Notes: a model not told the origin generated them from the letters alone. A stretch of DNA of 64,000 nucleotides from Acidobacteriota bacterium (GCA_013289715.1 JABCZJ010000003.1:62001-126000), one strand, 5' to 3'. Numbered from the stretch's first letter, positions 55,003-64,000 are shown. Numbers and translations are program-made.

Positions 55003-58000
55003 ATGAACGAACAAGCTAATTCAGTTGAATCGCAACGAGCCACGAAGGCCGCATGGCAATTCGGATTCTGGAGCCTCATCGTCACGCAATTCCAGAACGC
55101 CTTCAACGACAACGCAATCAAGTACCTGGTGATTTATCTGATCATCGCCATGAATTTCCCGAAGGAACGTCGGGACTTGCTCGGCACCATCGTCAGCGCG
55201 CTCTTTGCGCTGCCCTTCATTTTCTTCTCGCTCACTGGCGGTTACTTTGCAGACCGTTACAGCAAACGCAGCGTTGTCATCGGCACCAAGCTCATGGAAA
55301 TTTTTGTCATGGGCGTCACCATCCTCGGCCTGTGGTTGCACAGTCTGCCGCTGGAATGCGCCGCGGTGTTCCTGATCAGCGCCCAATCGGCGCTCTTCGG
55401 GCCTTCGAAATATGGACTGCTTCCGGAGGTTTTGCCCGAGCGCCGCCTTTCCTGGGGCAACGGAGTGATCGAGCTCGGCACGTTCATCGGCAGCATTAGC
55501 GCCGTCACCGCCGCCGGCTATCTTGCCGAGCGTTACCACGGCCGCGAAGCCATGGCCGGAGTGGTTCTGCTCGGCTGTACGCTCCTCGGCTTGGCCACCA
55601 GCTTTGGAATCACGCACGTCCCGGCTGCGAATCCCGCCAGAAAATTCCGTTGGAACCCGTTCGCCGACCTCGGCGCGCAAATGAAGATCATTCGCGCCGA
55701 CCGCGTCCTCGGCTGGGCTGTTCTCGGCAACACCTATCTCTGGTTTCTGGCCGCGTTGTTGCAATTCACCATACTCGTGTATGGCCACGACATTCTCCAT
55801 GCCGACGAAACCCATATCAGCTATATCGTGGCCGCATTGGGCATCGGGATCGGCCTGGGCAGCCTCGCGGCTGGCTATCTCTCGGGCGGGAAAATCGAAT
55901 ACGGACTGATTCCACTCGGCGCCGTTGGCATGACCCTCTTCGGCGCGCTGCTGTATTTCGACCGCCCCGCCGAAGCGCTTGCCGGATGGGTGCAAGCGAC
56001 CGCTTCGCACACCGGCATTCCACTCGCCGAACACGTTACGGCATTCCTCGTCGCCATCGTCCGTCTGCGCATCCCCGATCTTTGGCTCCTCGGCTTCTTC
56101 GGCGGATTTTTCGCCGTGCCGCTTAACGCCTTGATTCAACATCGCCCGCGCCCCGAAGAAAAAGGCGGCGTGATCGCCGCAGCGAACCTGCTCTCGTTCA
56201 TAGGCGTGTTCCTCGCCGCCGGCGCGTACTTTTTCTTTTCGACAGCCCTGCATCAGACTCCCGCCGGCGTTTTCCTCGATGGCGCCATCCTCACCCTGGT
56301 CGCGACCGCCTATTCCATTTATCTGCTACCCGATTCCCTGCTCCGCCTCGTCCTCTTCATGGTCACGCATTCCATCTATCGCATCCGGGTCGAAGGCCGC
56401 GACAACATCCCCGAGTCCGGCGGCGCCCTCTTCGTTTCCAATCACATGTCGCTGGTGGACGCGCTCCTCCTCCTGGCCTCCACCGACCGCCCCATCCGCT
56501 TCCTCATGTTCAAGGACATCTACGACCAGCCGCACATCCAGCCCTTCGCCAAGGTGATTCGCGCCATTCCCATTTCCTCGCAGCTGCGTCCGCGCGACAT
56601 GATCCATTCCCTGCGCGAAGCCAGCGACGCCATCCGCAACGGCGAAATCGTCTGCATTTTTGCCGAAGGCCAGATCACCCGTATCGGCCAGCTGCTCCCG
56701 TTCCGCCGCGGCATGGAACGAATAATGAAAAATGTGGACGCGCCGATCGTTCCCGTAAATCTCGACGGCGTCTGGGGCAGCATCTTTAGCTACGAACGCG
56801 GCCGATTCCTGTGGAAACTTCCACGCAAAATCCCGTATCCGGTGACGGTCAGCTTCGGCACACCCATGCCTGCGACCGCGACTGCCTTTGAAGTCCGCGA
56901 AGCCGTACAGGAATTGCAGAGCGCCGCCTATCTCCATCACAAGAGCCGTATGAACACCCTGCCGCGCTCGCTGATTCGCACCGCGCACCATTACCCGTTC
57001 CGCTTCGCCATGGGAGATAAGCGCCGCCCGCGCATGAATTGGGGCAACGCGCTGCTCAGCTCGATTTTTCTGGCGCGACGCTTGCGCCGTATCTGGGCGG
57101 GCCAGGAAATGGTCGGCATTCTGCTGCCGCCATCCGTTCCCGGGGCGCTGGTGAATTTCGCGGCGTCTATCAGCGGAAAAATTCCCGTGAATTTGAATTA
57201 CACCGCGTCGAACGAGACGATCGCCTCCTGTGCGCAGCAATGCAAACTGCAAACCGTCGTCACCACCAAGCTCCTGCTCGAAAAACTTCCGCTGCAAGTC
57301 CCCGGAAAACAGATCCTGCTCGAAGAATTCGCTGCCGGCTCGCGCCTCAGCGAAAAAATCGCAGCCCTGCTGCTCTGGCTTCTCCCCAGCCGCCTGCTCG
57401 AACGCGCGCTCAGCTCCAGGAAACCGCAATCGCTCGACGATCTCGCCACCATCATTTTTTCCAGCGGCAGCACCGGCGAACCCAAAGGCGTGATGCTCAC
57501 GCACTACAACATCATGTCCAATATTGACCAGATGGCCCAAACCTTCATGCTAGGCAAAGGCGACGTTCTTCTAGGCGTCCTGCCCTTCTTCCATTCTTTC
57601 GGCTATACCGTAACGCTCTGGCTACCCGCCGTGCTCGGCGTCGGCGTGGCCTATCATCCCAGCCCGCTCGATCTCACGGCCGTAAGCGAACTGGTCCGCG
57701 ATTACCGGGTCACATTCCTGCTCGCCACTCCCACCTTCCTGCAAGCCTACACGCGCCGCTGCCTTCCCGAAGATTTCGGTAGCCTGCAATTCGTCGTAGT
57801 GGGCGCGGAAAAATTGCCGGAACCCCTTGCGCTTGCATTTGAGGATCGATTCGGCATCCGCCCGCTCGAAGGTTACGGCTGCACGGAATGTTCGCCGGTT
57901 GTCGCCGTCAACACCCGCGATTTTCGCGCCCCTGGATTCCGCCAGGTCGGCGCAAAGCGCGGGCGCATCGGCCACCCGCTCCCCGGGGTCAGCGTGCGCA

Positions 58001-58527
58001 TCGTTGATCCCGATACGCGCGAGCGCCGCGAAGTCGGCACGCCCGGCCTGCTGCTCGTGCACGGCCCCAACGTGATGCTCGGCTATCTCGGCAAGCCAGA
58101 AAAAACTGCCGAGGTCCTGCAAGACGGCTGGTACACCACCGGCGACATCGCCGCCGAAGACGAAGACGGCTTCCTAACCATCACCGATCGCCTAAGCCGC
58201 TTCAGCAAAATCGGTGGCGAAATGGTCCCGCACATTAAAATCGAAGAAAAATTGCACGAGCTAGCCGAATCCGCGGAAAAGATTTTCGTAGTTACGGCCG
58301 TTCCCGACGGCAAAAAAGGCGAGCGCCTCGTAGTCCTCCACACGCTGGCCCCCGATGCCCTGAAACCCGTGCTGGAAAAATTGTCGAGCTCGGGCCTGCC
58401 CAATCTCTGGATCCCCCGCGCCAACCAATTCTTCCACATCGATGAATTGCCGCACCTAGGCACCGGCAAACTAGACCTCCGCCGCATCCACGAAGTAGCC
58501 ATCGAGCACTCCGGCCAAGCAGAGTAA
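55003..58527 (+). CDS. aas: Aas-type lysophospholipid flippase/acyltransferase/acyl-ligase fusion
   Basis: 1174 residues with three domains. About 1-430: an LplT-like MFS transporter (FGFWSLIVTQFQNAFNDNAIKYLVIYLI region, ends PDSLLRLVLFM). About 455-640: a PlsC acyltransferase with VSNHMSLVDALLLL (HxxxxD near 480) and FAEGQITRIGQ. About 690-1174: an AMP-binding acyl-ACP or acyl-CoA ligase with IFSSGSTGEPKGVMLTHYN (near 817), GYGCTECSPVVAVN and YTTGDIAAEDEDGFLTITDRLSRFSK. In E. coli these jobs are split between LplT and Aas; here all three are one chain. It recovers lysophospholipids from the outer leaflet and re-acylates them, fitting the envelope theme. Confidence 0.88.
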   Translation: MNEQANSVESQRATKAAWQFGFWSLIVTQFQNAFNDNAIKYLVIYLIIAMNFPKERRDLLGTIVSALFALPFIFFSLTGGYFADRYSKRSVVIGTKLMEIFVMGVTILGLWLHSLPLECAAVFLISAQSALFGPSKYGLLPEVLPERRLSWGNGVIELGTFIGSISAVTAAGYLAERYHGREAMAGVVLLGCTLLGLATSFGITHVPAANPARKFRWNPFADLGAQMKIIRADRVLGWAVLGNTYLWFLAALLQFTILVYGHDILHADETHISYIVAALGIGIGLGSLAAGYLSGGKIEYGLIPLGAVGMTLFGALLYFDRPAEALAGWVQATASHTGIPLAEHVTAFLVAIVRLRIPDLWLLGFFGGFFAVPLNALIQHRPRPEEKGGVIAAANLLSFIGVFLAAGAYFFFSTALHQTPAGVFLDGAILTLVATAYSIYLLPDSLLRLVLFMVTHSIYRIRVEGRDNIPESGGALFVSNHMSLVDALLLLASTDRPIRFLMFKDIYDQPHIQPFAKVIRAIPISSQLRPRDMIHSLREASDAIRNGEIVCIFAEGQITRIGQLLPFRRGMERIMKNVDAPIVPVNLDGVWGSIFSYERGRFLWKLPRKIPYPVTVSFGTPMPATATAFEVREAVQELQSAAYLHHKSRMNTLPRSLIRTAHHYPFRFAMGDKRRPRMNWGNALLSSIFLARRLRRIWAGQEMVGILLPPSVPGALVNFAASISGKIPVNLNYTASNETIASCAQQCKLQTVVTTKLLLEKLPLQVPGKQILLEEFAAGSRLSEKIAALLLWLLPSRLLERALSSRKPQSLDDLATIIFSSGSTGEPKGVMLTHYNIMSNIDQMAQTFMLGKGDVLLGVLPFFHSFGYTVTLWLPAVLGVGVAYHPSPLDLTAVSELVRDYRVTFLLATPTFLQAYTRRCLPEDFGSLQFVVVGAEKLPEPLALAFEDRFGIRPLEGYGCTECSPVVAVNTRDFRAPGFRQVGAKRGRIGHPLPGVSVRIVDPDTRERREVGTPGLLLVHGPNVMLGYLGKPEKTAEVLQDGWYTTGDIAAEDEDGFLTITDRLSRFSKIGGEMVPHIKIEEKLHELAESAEKIFVVTAVPDGKKGERLVVLHTLAPDALKPVLEKLSSSGLPNLWIPRANQFFHIDELPHLGTGKLDLRRIHEVAIEHSGQAE

Positions 58528-59091
58528 ACCGAGCCCAAGGGGGAGTGCGGCGCCTTGCTTGTGCTGAGGTCCCGATTGAGTCAGGACCGAAGGGCCACCG
58601 CTTTCGCCGAAACGCAATCTCGGCCGACAAAACGCCCCAGGCAAAGCTTGCCTCGCCCGCCTCGTCCGCGAATTTCGCAGTTCACCTCGCCGCAAAAACC
58701 ATTCGCCGCGATTTTTTCCCTGTTCGATGCTTTGCCATTGCCTTCCCACACCAATCCAAGTAAATTCGCGCCAGCTGGAGAAAAACACAGTATGACCATA
58801 CGCACACACAATTCGCAGTGGCAGCCAGCGGCCAACAAGACGCTGCGGCGGGATTGTGACCGTATGTTTAGCAATCCCTCACGGTAAGTCTCCCTAGCTC
58901 TCAACTGCATACGACGTAACTCGAACCACCGGCCGGCGTAGTTCCCGGTTCCGACAACCAGTTTTCGCGCCCGTACCGCGCTCTTGCCGCATCGCGTGCA
59001 CCGACGCGTCCGTGGATGTGTGTCGATACCCGCGCGAAAAAACCAAACTTTTGAAGCGGCGAAACCACCGCTTCCAGAAAGGAGTAACCAC
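58528..59091. other. 564-base intergenic region
   Basis: No gene I would support. It begins GGAGTGCGGCG and includes AAGCTTGCCTCGCC, both of which recur downstream of ispG (49310-49400), so a dispersed repeat is likely. A 31-codon reading at 58792-58887 has a weak ribosome site and no family. Confidence 0.4.
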
Positions 59092-59418
59092 TTGAGCGTG
59101 TACATCAAAAAAGGCACACCGATGCACGGCCCTTCGCTCTGCGAAACCTGCACGCGCGCGCAGATTGTGCAGGGCTATCGCGAAAGCGAGTCGTTCACGC
59201 TTTGCAAGGCGACGTACGCGGAGGCAATTCGCATCACCTTCGCAGTGCGCGAATGCTCCAGCTACATCAACAAAGTCCGCAACACACTCGACGAGATGGA
59301 GCGCATCGCCTGGACCTTAGCCCCGCGCGGCCCGAAGCGCCAAGCCGGTTTCGTCGCTCCGGGCGAATTGAACGAGGACGAGCGGGATATCGAGCTCGTG
59401 CTGGACGACGAGACGTAG
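59092..59418 (+). CDS. Small CxxC-containing protein
   Basis: 108 residues from a TTG at 59092 with a strong AAGGAG eight or nine bases upstream. It has MHGPSLCETCTRAQIV with a CxxC pair near residue 17-20 and further cysteines later (TLCKATYAEA, VRECSSYINK), four in all, which could bind zinc. The C-terminus is acidic (ELNEDERDIELVLDDET). No known family; may be a small zinc protein. The next gene is 216 bases away. Confidence 0.5.
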   Translation: MSVYIKKGTPMHGPSLCETCTRAQIVQGYRESESFTLCKATYAEAIRITFAVRECSSYINKVRNTLDEMERIAWTLAPRGPKRQAGFVAPGELNEDERDIELVLDDET

Positions 59419-59634
59419 CACGGACCACAAGCCGTAGCGTGAATGCAGCGGCGCGGAAATTGCAATCGAGGACGCGGTGTGTTCCCCGCGCCTCGAATTA
59501 CAGGCAGCCAGTTTCCGCACCGCAGCTGCCGCACAGCGAGCTGGTGGTCCGTGAAACTACGTGAGGCTCGCATCCGATGGAGTGATTTGCAGTACAATCC
59601 CGTTTTCCAGGCGCGCCGCGTCCGGGGGATTGAA

Positions 59635-60198
59635 ATGTTCAGAACCCCACAATGTTTTCTCGTGGTTCTCGCGCTCGCCGCGCTGGCGGCCCGGCCCGCC
59701 AACGCGCAGGACAAAAACAAAGACCCAAAGGTCGTGCTCGATCTGGAAAAACCAGCCGCGGGCGATGCGTCAAACGCGAAAGAACCCGCAGGCGCACACG
59801 GCGCGACACACTTGTGGCCCGCCGAGCCCTTCGGCAAAGCCTGCAGCGCGTTCGGCGCGGCCAAAGACGGCTACCGCAACTTCGACAGGCCATATTCCGT
59901 CAATGAACTTTTCGGCGCGCCAATCGCGGTCATCATCATCCGCCGCCTAGGTCGCTCCCAGGAAAAACCAGACCGCGAAGAACTCCGCAAACACATCGTC
60001 GCCGTGCTGAATGCACAAACCACGGAAGTCTCTCGCTACGTGGAGTGGGATGAATCGGTGCCTCTCGGTATCGTCGCCACCGTCGAGTTTTCAGACCGCA
60101 CCAGAGGCGTCCTGGAAGAATCCGGCGGCCACGTCTGCTTCTCCGATTACGCCGGCACAGTCTGGTGGCTGCGTATTCCCGCCAACACCGCAAAATAG
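59635..60198 (+). CDS. Exported protein of unknown function
   Basis: 187 residues from ATG 59635. A signal peptide ends ARPANAQ (about residue 24). The mature part has no motif I can name; it includes KACSAFGAAKDGYRNF and a later domain LRKHIVAVLNAQTTEVSRYVEWDESVPLGIVATVEFSDRTRGVLEESG (seen in parts). It lies 4 bases from the end of the broken membrane gene on the other strand. Confidence 0.5.
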   Translation: MFRTPQCFLVVLALAALAARPANAQDKNKDPKVVLDLEKPAAGDASNAKEPAGAHGATHLWPAEPFGKACSAFGAAKDGYRNFDRPYSVNELFGAPIAVIIIRRLGRSQEKPDREELRKHIVAVLNAQTTEVSRYVEWDESVPLGIVATVEFSDRTRGVLEESGGHVCFSDYAGTVWWLRIPANTAK

Positions 60199-60202
60199 CA
60201 GC

Positions 60203-60886
60203 TCAAGGATTCCCGCGCGCCTGCGGAGTGCTGCGCGCGAAAAGTATCGCCAGCAACACACGGATCACCGGCAGCATCAACGCGTATGCCACAATCCCGA
60301 GGTAAGGAATACGCATGTCCCCGGTAACTGGACCAAGCGTCGCGAGCAAGCACAGCGTCCCACTCAACGTCATGGTCCCACGAATAGAATTCTCCAACCG
60401 CCCGCCGTGAGAGACGGGCGCCGCAAACAGCATTCCCAGCCCGAAGAAAAAATCCCACGCCAGCTACTCGACCGCCAGCGCCAGAGTCGGCCATTGCCCT
60501 CCTCCAGCAATCGATCGCTGCCGCGAAAACTCCGCAGACCATTCGGATTCAGCGCGCCGCACCACGGTAAGCGCCGCAAAATGCACGCTGCATGTAAGTG
60601 CGGCAAAAATAGTGATGAACGCGAGCGCCGCGAGGGCGTACGTCTTGCGCTCCGGCGGCGCATAGGCGTACACCGCGGACATCAAGACGACCAGCGTGAT
60701 AGCGACCGGGATTATCAGGTATTCAAGAATCGCCAGGCAACGGTCTACCTGCTGCAACGTGCGCAAGTGCGGAGGCCGCGCCACCACTCCAATAAATCCC
60801 GTACTCACGTAAATCACGACGATCACCATCACAGTAATCGCCGAGTACAATGCACTCCGCCGGTTCGCTGATGTCCTCGCACTCAC
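60203..60886 (-). pseudogene. Membrane protein gene with an in-frame amber stop
   Basis: One frame on the minus strand encodes about 140 residues (MSARTSANRRSALYSAITVM... with four membrane helices) up to a TAG at 60464, then continues without frame change as LAWDFFFGLGMLFAAPVSHGGR and three more helices to 60203. The full 227-residue product would be a plausible six-helix membrane protein; the TAG stands where one base change from TGG (Trp) is enough. It is either a pseudogene or a sequencing artefact. Family unknown. Compare the amber codons at 14315 and 14336. Confidence 0.65.
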
Positions 60887-60954
60887 GGCACGCCTGAGCG
60901 CGATGGCATAGCGGCCTTAGAACTCGCCGTCGCGCGCCGAGGTTTGTGCCATCG

Positions 60955-62028
60955 CTAAAACACCGCCAGCTTCACGTGCAGAAACTTCTTCGGATCCTTG
61001 CGGAAATCCCCAATCAACAAACGCAAGTCGCCAGTCATCCCCGTCAGGTTGTCGTACAAATTCGGATCCGTGAACAATTTCCCCGCCGTCCCCTGATTTG
61101 CATTCAATTTCGCCGAAGCGTCGCGCACCTGTGCCGATGCATCGCGCAAATTATTGTAAAGCGCGTCGTCGGTAGCAAATTTCCCGAGCGAGCCCTTCCC
61201 CGCGCGCACGTCACTCAAAACCGCATTGCCGTTATCCAAAAATCCTCGAGCGCTGTTGTAAACCGCGGGATCGTAAATCAATTTCCCCGCCGTTCCCTTC
61301 TGCTCCTTCACCGCGCCGATCACATCATTCACATTGTCCACAGTAGCGTTCACTTTCGTGTACAACTCATCTGAAGTAACGAATTTCCCCACCGTGCCCT
61401 TGCCCTCCTGAATCGAGCCAACCATCGAGTTCAACCGAGACACCGTGGCATTCACATTGTTGTATAGCGCAGGGTCCGTGATCAGCTTGCCGACCGTCCC
61501 CTGACCCTCTTTCACTTGGTCCACAATCCCTTGCAGTTCACCCGACACCGTATTCAAGGTCGTCAGCAAATCCGTGCCGCGTGAGACCATCTCCGTCATC
61601 GCCACAGCCGGTGCGCCAGGAACCGTGCTGTTCGGCTGCATGGGCGTGCCGGTCAACCCGCGCTTGATCGTCACATAACGATCGCCCAGCAATCCTTCAG
61701 TCACCAGACTCGCGGTTGAATCCGTCCGCACGTCAGTCATGAATTTTTTGTCGATGCGCAAGATCAGCTGAATGCTCTGCGTGCGGTCCGACGGACGAGG
61801 GTTCAGAGCGATTTTCTCCACATTCCCGATCGCCACGCCGTCCAGACGCACCGGTGCGCCCGCGGTCACGCCCTCCACCTCCGGTAAATACGTGTACAGG
61901 CGATACTTCGGCCCTAATATCCCCGCGCCCGTAATATAGAAGATCGCCACGGCGATAATGAACAGCCCCACCAGCACGAAAAGTCCCACGCGCAGTTCCG
62001 TCCACGTCAGTTGCTTGCGTTGCGCCAT
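60955..62028 (-). CDS. mlaD: MCE/MlaD-domain lipid-binding protein
   Basis: 357 residues. One N-terminal helix (VGLFVLVGLFIIAVAIFYI) anchors it. The MCE domain follows: YRLYTYLPEVEGVTAGAPVRLDGVAIGNVEKI, with LVTEGLLGDRYVTIKRG. The rest is a string of repeats of the type GKLITDPALYNNVNATV, GKFVTSDELYTKVNATV, GKLIYDPAVYNSARGFL and GKLFTDPNLYDNLTGM, four or five units of about 35 residues. MlaD-like proteins form hexameric rings that ferry phospholipids across the periplasm. Last gene of mlaE-mlaF-mlaD on the minus strand. Confidence 0.88.
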   Translation of the reverse strand: MAQRKQLTWTELRVGLFVLVGLFIIAVAIFYITGAGILGPKYRLYTYLPEVEGVTAGAPVRLDGVAIGNVEKIALNPRPSDRTQSIQLILRIDKKFMTDVRTDSTASLVTEGLLGDRYVTIKRGLTGTPMQPNSTVPGAPAVAMTEMVSRGTDLLTTLNTVSGELQGIVDQVKEGQGTVGKLITDPALYNNVNATVSRLNSMVGSIQEGKGTVGKFVTSDELYTKVNATVDNVNDVIGAVKEQKGTAGKLIYDPAVYNSARGFLDNGNAVLSDVRAGKGSLGKFATDDALYNNLRDASAQVRDASAKLNANQGTAGKLFTDPNLYDNLTGMTGDLRLLIGDFRKDPKKFLHVKLAVF

Positions 62029-62062
62029 GCCCTTGCCTCCTCACTGAATGCGGATAACGGTC

Positions 62063-63004
62063 TCATTCCGCCGAAGCCAGAAATTTTTTCAGATACTCAT
62101 CTTTTGTGCCCAGCAATTCGTCCGCTGGCGCCTCAAAATAAATTTTGCCGTCGCGAAGTACGAGCACATTGGTCGGCTGCGTCGGGTTGCGTTCTCTCCC
62201 GCCGTCCGCTGCTTCCTCGCGTTCGGCCAGCGATTGCGCCAATCCGGACTTGCCGTTGCCGGCGAGCGCCACCACGTGCCCGCTCGCCTTATCGAAACGA
62301 AAATTCGCCAACCCGAAAGCATCCTGCACCCGATGCGTCGCCAGCAGCGCGGTCACGTCCTGCAAATCCCGCCCACGCAAAATTAAAGTGATGATCGTCT
62401 GCGAAGTCACCGGATCCAACCCCGCTGTCGGCGAATCGTACAGCACCACCGGCGGACGATCTACCAACGCGCGCGCGATCGAAACGCGCCGGCGCATTCC
62501 GCCGGAAAGGTCCGCCGGAAATTTCTCCAACGCGTGCTCCATCTCAACGAAGCGCAGCGCCTCTCGCACTCGTTCCTCAATTTCCGTTTCGTCCATCGCT
62601 TCCTCGCGCAGACGAAACGACACATTGTCGGAGACAGTCATGGAATCAAAAAGCGCGCCTTCCTGGAACACAAAACCAATCGACCGTCGAAAATGCAGCA
62701 GTTCCTTCTCCGGCATTTCGCTGACGTCGTGTCCCATCACCAACACGCGCCCGGAGTCGGGTTGAATCAAGCCTGCCGCCAGCTTCATGATCAGCGTTTT
62801 GCCCGTGCCGGTTTCGCCCAGCAAGACTTTGGTCTCACCGTGCGCCACGTCAAAAGAAATGCCTTGCAGAACTTCGCGGTCTTCGAAACCTACGTGGACA
62901 TCGTGGAGGGAGATGAGCGCCTCCCCCGGCACGCTCTGTATTTCATGGCGCGACGTGTTCGCAACATTACGGGAGGAATCGAGCGGCGGAACGTCGCGCG
63001 TCAT
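62063..63004 (-). CDS. mlaF: ABC ATPase of the MCE transporter, MlaF-like
   Basis: 313 residues. The order of motifs is normal: LGETGTGKTLIMKLAAG (Walker A), Q-loop FVFQEGALFDSMTVSDNV, signature LSGGMRRRVSIARALV, then VVLYDSPTAGLDPVTS at Walker B and LLATHRVQDA at the H-loop. The Walker B catalytic Glu is replaced: LYDSPTAGLDP has Ser where LxxDEPT is usual. An inserted Gly/Glu-rich loop (SLAEREEAADGGRERNPTQP) lies near 255. Provides energy for MlaE. 34 bases before mlaD. Confidence 0.87.
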   Translation of the reverse strand: MTRDVPPLDSSRNVANTSRHEIQSVPGEALISLHDVHVGFEDREVLQGISFDVAHGETKVLLGETGTGKTLIMKLAAGLIQPDSGRVLVMGHDVSEMPEKELLHFRRSIGFVFQEGALFDSMTVSDNVSFRLREEAMDETEIEERVREALRFVEMEHALEKFPADLSGGMRRRVSIARALVDRPPVVLYDSPTAGLDPVTSQTIITLILRGRDLQDVTALLATHRVQDAFGLANFRFDKASGHVVALAGNGKSGLAQSLAEREEAADGGRERNPTQPTNVLVLRDGKIYFEAPADELLGTKDEYLKKFLASAE

Positions 63005-63080
63005 GCGTCCGATTATAGATGGAAATCCGCGGAATCAAGCGGAGAGTTCGGTGCAAATCCGCGCACCTGACGCGCCGGCA

Positions 63081-63881
63081 CTATTGGAACAGATACAGCA
63101 ACAATCTCGACAGGAAGAAATCCGCCACGAGCGCACAGACGGAGGAAATAACCACCGCCGTCGTAGTAGCGCGCCCAACACCTTGCGTTCCGCCGCGCAC
63201 GCGCAATCCGCAATAACATCCCACGGTCGCGATGATCAGACCGAACACCACGGGCTTGGTGAGGCCCTGCACCACGTCGCCAATGTCCAGCGAATTGATC
63301 GCGCGTGTCCAGAACTGCACCGCTCCGAGCCGCAACGTGCTGTAGGCGACCAAAAATCCGCCGCATAAGCCTACAAAGTCAAACACCACGGTAAGCAGCG
63401 GAACCATCAGCACCGTGGCAATCACCCGCGGCATCATGAGCTTGCGTATGGGGTCAGTGCCCAGCGCGCGCATCGCGTCCACCTGCTCGGTTACCACCAT
63501 CGAACCGAGCTCCGACGCCATCCCCGACGCATTGCGCCCCGATACCAGCAGCGCCGTCACCGCCGGGCCCAGTTCGCGCACCAGCGCCAGCGATACAGCA
63601 TCTCCAGTCAACGCGGTTTCCCCAAAGCGCTGGAATTGCGCAGCCGTCTGCAGCACCAGCACGCCGCCGATCGAAAGTCCGGCCACGATAATAATGGGCA
63701 GGGAGCCTACTCCGACGATGTCCATCTGCTCCAACGTGTCGAGCCAGTAGTACGGCGGTGAGAACATGCACCGCATCGCCTGCACCGTCAGCAGCGTGTA
63801 ATCCTGGACAGCCGCGACCTGGCGTTTCAATACGTCGCCGAGAACCGCAGTGAGCGATGAGGTGGCGCTGGCTTCGGGCAT
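63081..63881 (-). CDS. mlaE: ABC permease of the MCE transporter, MlaE-like
   Basis: 266 residues from ATG 63881, the usual family length; an in-frame TTG at 63965 would add 28 residues. The permease-family core is intact: SLPIIIVAGLSIGGVLVLQTAAQFQRFG, LVRELGPAVTALLVSGRNASGMASELGSMVVTEQVDAMRALGTDPI, and VGRATTTAVVISSVCALVADFFLSRLL. It forms the membrane channel with MlaF and hands phospholipids to MlaD. Start of the operon near the window edge; no promoter visible in the last 100 bases. Confidence 0.9.
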   Translation of the reverse strand: MPEASATSSLTAVLGDVLKRQVAAVQDYTLLTVQAMRCMFSPPYYWLDTLEQMDIVGVGSLPIIIVAGLSIGGVLVLQTAAQFQRFGETALTGDAVSLALVRELGPAVTALLVSGRNASGMASELGSMVVTEQVDAMRALGTDPIRKLMMPRVIATVLMVPLLTVVFDFVGLCGGFLVAYSTLRLGAVQFWTRAINSLDIGDVVQGLTKPVVFGLIIATVGCYCGLRVRGGTQGVGRATTTAVVISSVCALVADFFLSRLLLYLFQ

Positions 63882-64000
63882 GTTGGGCGACGCGTGGCGG
63901 GCGGAATGCGCCGCTTGCGCCGAGTCCACGAAAGCGTAACGGCTGATCCGCGCCGCGTCAAGCAAACATCCACGGAAGATTTTTGGCGCGAGCGCTGTCC

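Noticed and set aside
55021..57540. Two 400-codon open frames on the minus strand
   Set aside because: Both lie antisense to the Aas fusion, whose three domains are intact.
58792..58887. 31-codon reading MTIRTHNSQWQ...
   Set aside because: The ribosome site is poorly placed and there is no support from neighbours; could be real but cannot be supported.
14315..60466. Genome-wide reassignment of TAG to a sense codon
   Set aside because: TAG is the ordinary stop of lptE, pssA, psd and other intact genes in this window, so a code change does not fit; local error, decay or suppression remain.

Overview
The window reads as chromosomal DNA of a diderm, GC-rich soil bacterium of the phylum Acidobacteriota, probably class Terriglobia. 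The strongest pointer is a full-length macrolide-exporter-like permease of the acidobacterial duplicated orphan permease type (50175-52637). It is supported by an outer-membrane lipid toolkit (LptE, MlaEFD-like MCE transporter, heptose adenylyltransferase), Tat-exported aldo/keto reductase, PilZ, GGDEF and RsbU-type regulators, and many secreted proteins of unknown function. This placement is inferred from gene content; no rRNA is present. I see no phage, insertion sequence, CRISPR array or conjugation gene.

Layout. 1-4102 (minus strand) is a tightly packed envelope and replication block: psd, pssA, a catalytically degenerate Asd-like protein, lptE and holA, the last running off the left edge. 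4251-9723 holds a DUF465 protein, a PLP decarboxylase, rimI-tsaB, a CarD regulator with a good promoter and terminator, and a DinB-fold protein. 10063-12098 is a two-gene cassette of a J-domain protein and a beta-propeller protein. 12159-15537 has exported and membrane proteins of unknown function, a broken glyoxalase-fold gene and tsaD. 15794-25948 is housekeeping: galU, an FmdB zinc ribbon, rsmI, dusB, a BlaI repressor, a YhaM-like exonuclease, a SurA-like chaperone, mfd and a heptose adenylyltransferase, the last five or six forming one overlapping minus-strand operon.

26017-33945 carries a hydrolase/membrane fusion, a geranylgeranyl-reductase-like flavoprotein coupled to a hotdog thioesterase, tRNA-Leu(CAA), an aldo/keto reductase, an MsbA-like exporter, a lysine-rich small protein and a CsbD protein. 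34529-42000 holds a lipoprotein protease with duplicated C-terminal modules, a PDZ/membrane/GAF/PP2C phosphatase, Cu/Zn superoxide dismutase, a STAS anti-sigma-factor antagonist and a PilZ protein. The phosphatase and STAS protein suggest a partner-switching stress circuit.

42625-47787 is the most unusual part. It has an XRE/S24-like regulator converging on a three-gene membrane operon. Just upstream of that operon is a small secreted protein made of four near-identical DGSQPPVPPK peptides, then a membrane diguanylate cyclase and a second XRE regulator behind a perfect AATATT-CGA-AATATT palindrome. The right end has ispG, the orphan permease, a TPR methyltransferase, a three-domain Aas-type lysophospholipid flippase/acyltransferase/ligase, small exported proteins, a membrane gene broken by an amber codon, and an MCE lipid-transport operon (mlaE-mlaF-mlaD).

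Several intergenic repeat families are scattered through the window. Starts were chosen by Shine-Dalgarno spacing, overlap with the upstream gene, or family length. All functional calls come from reading the protein sequence, without any search.
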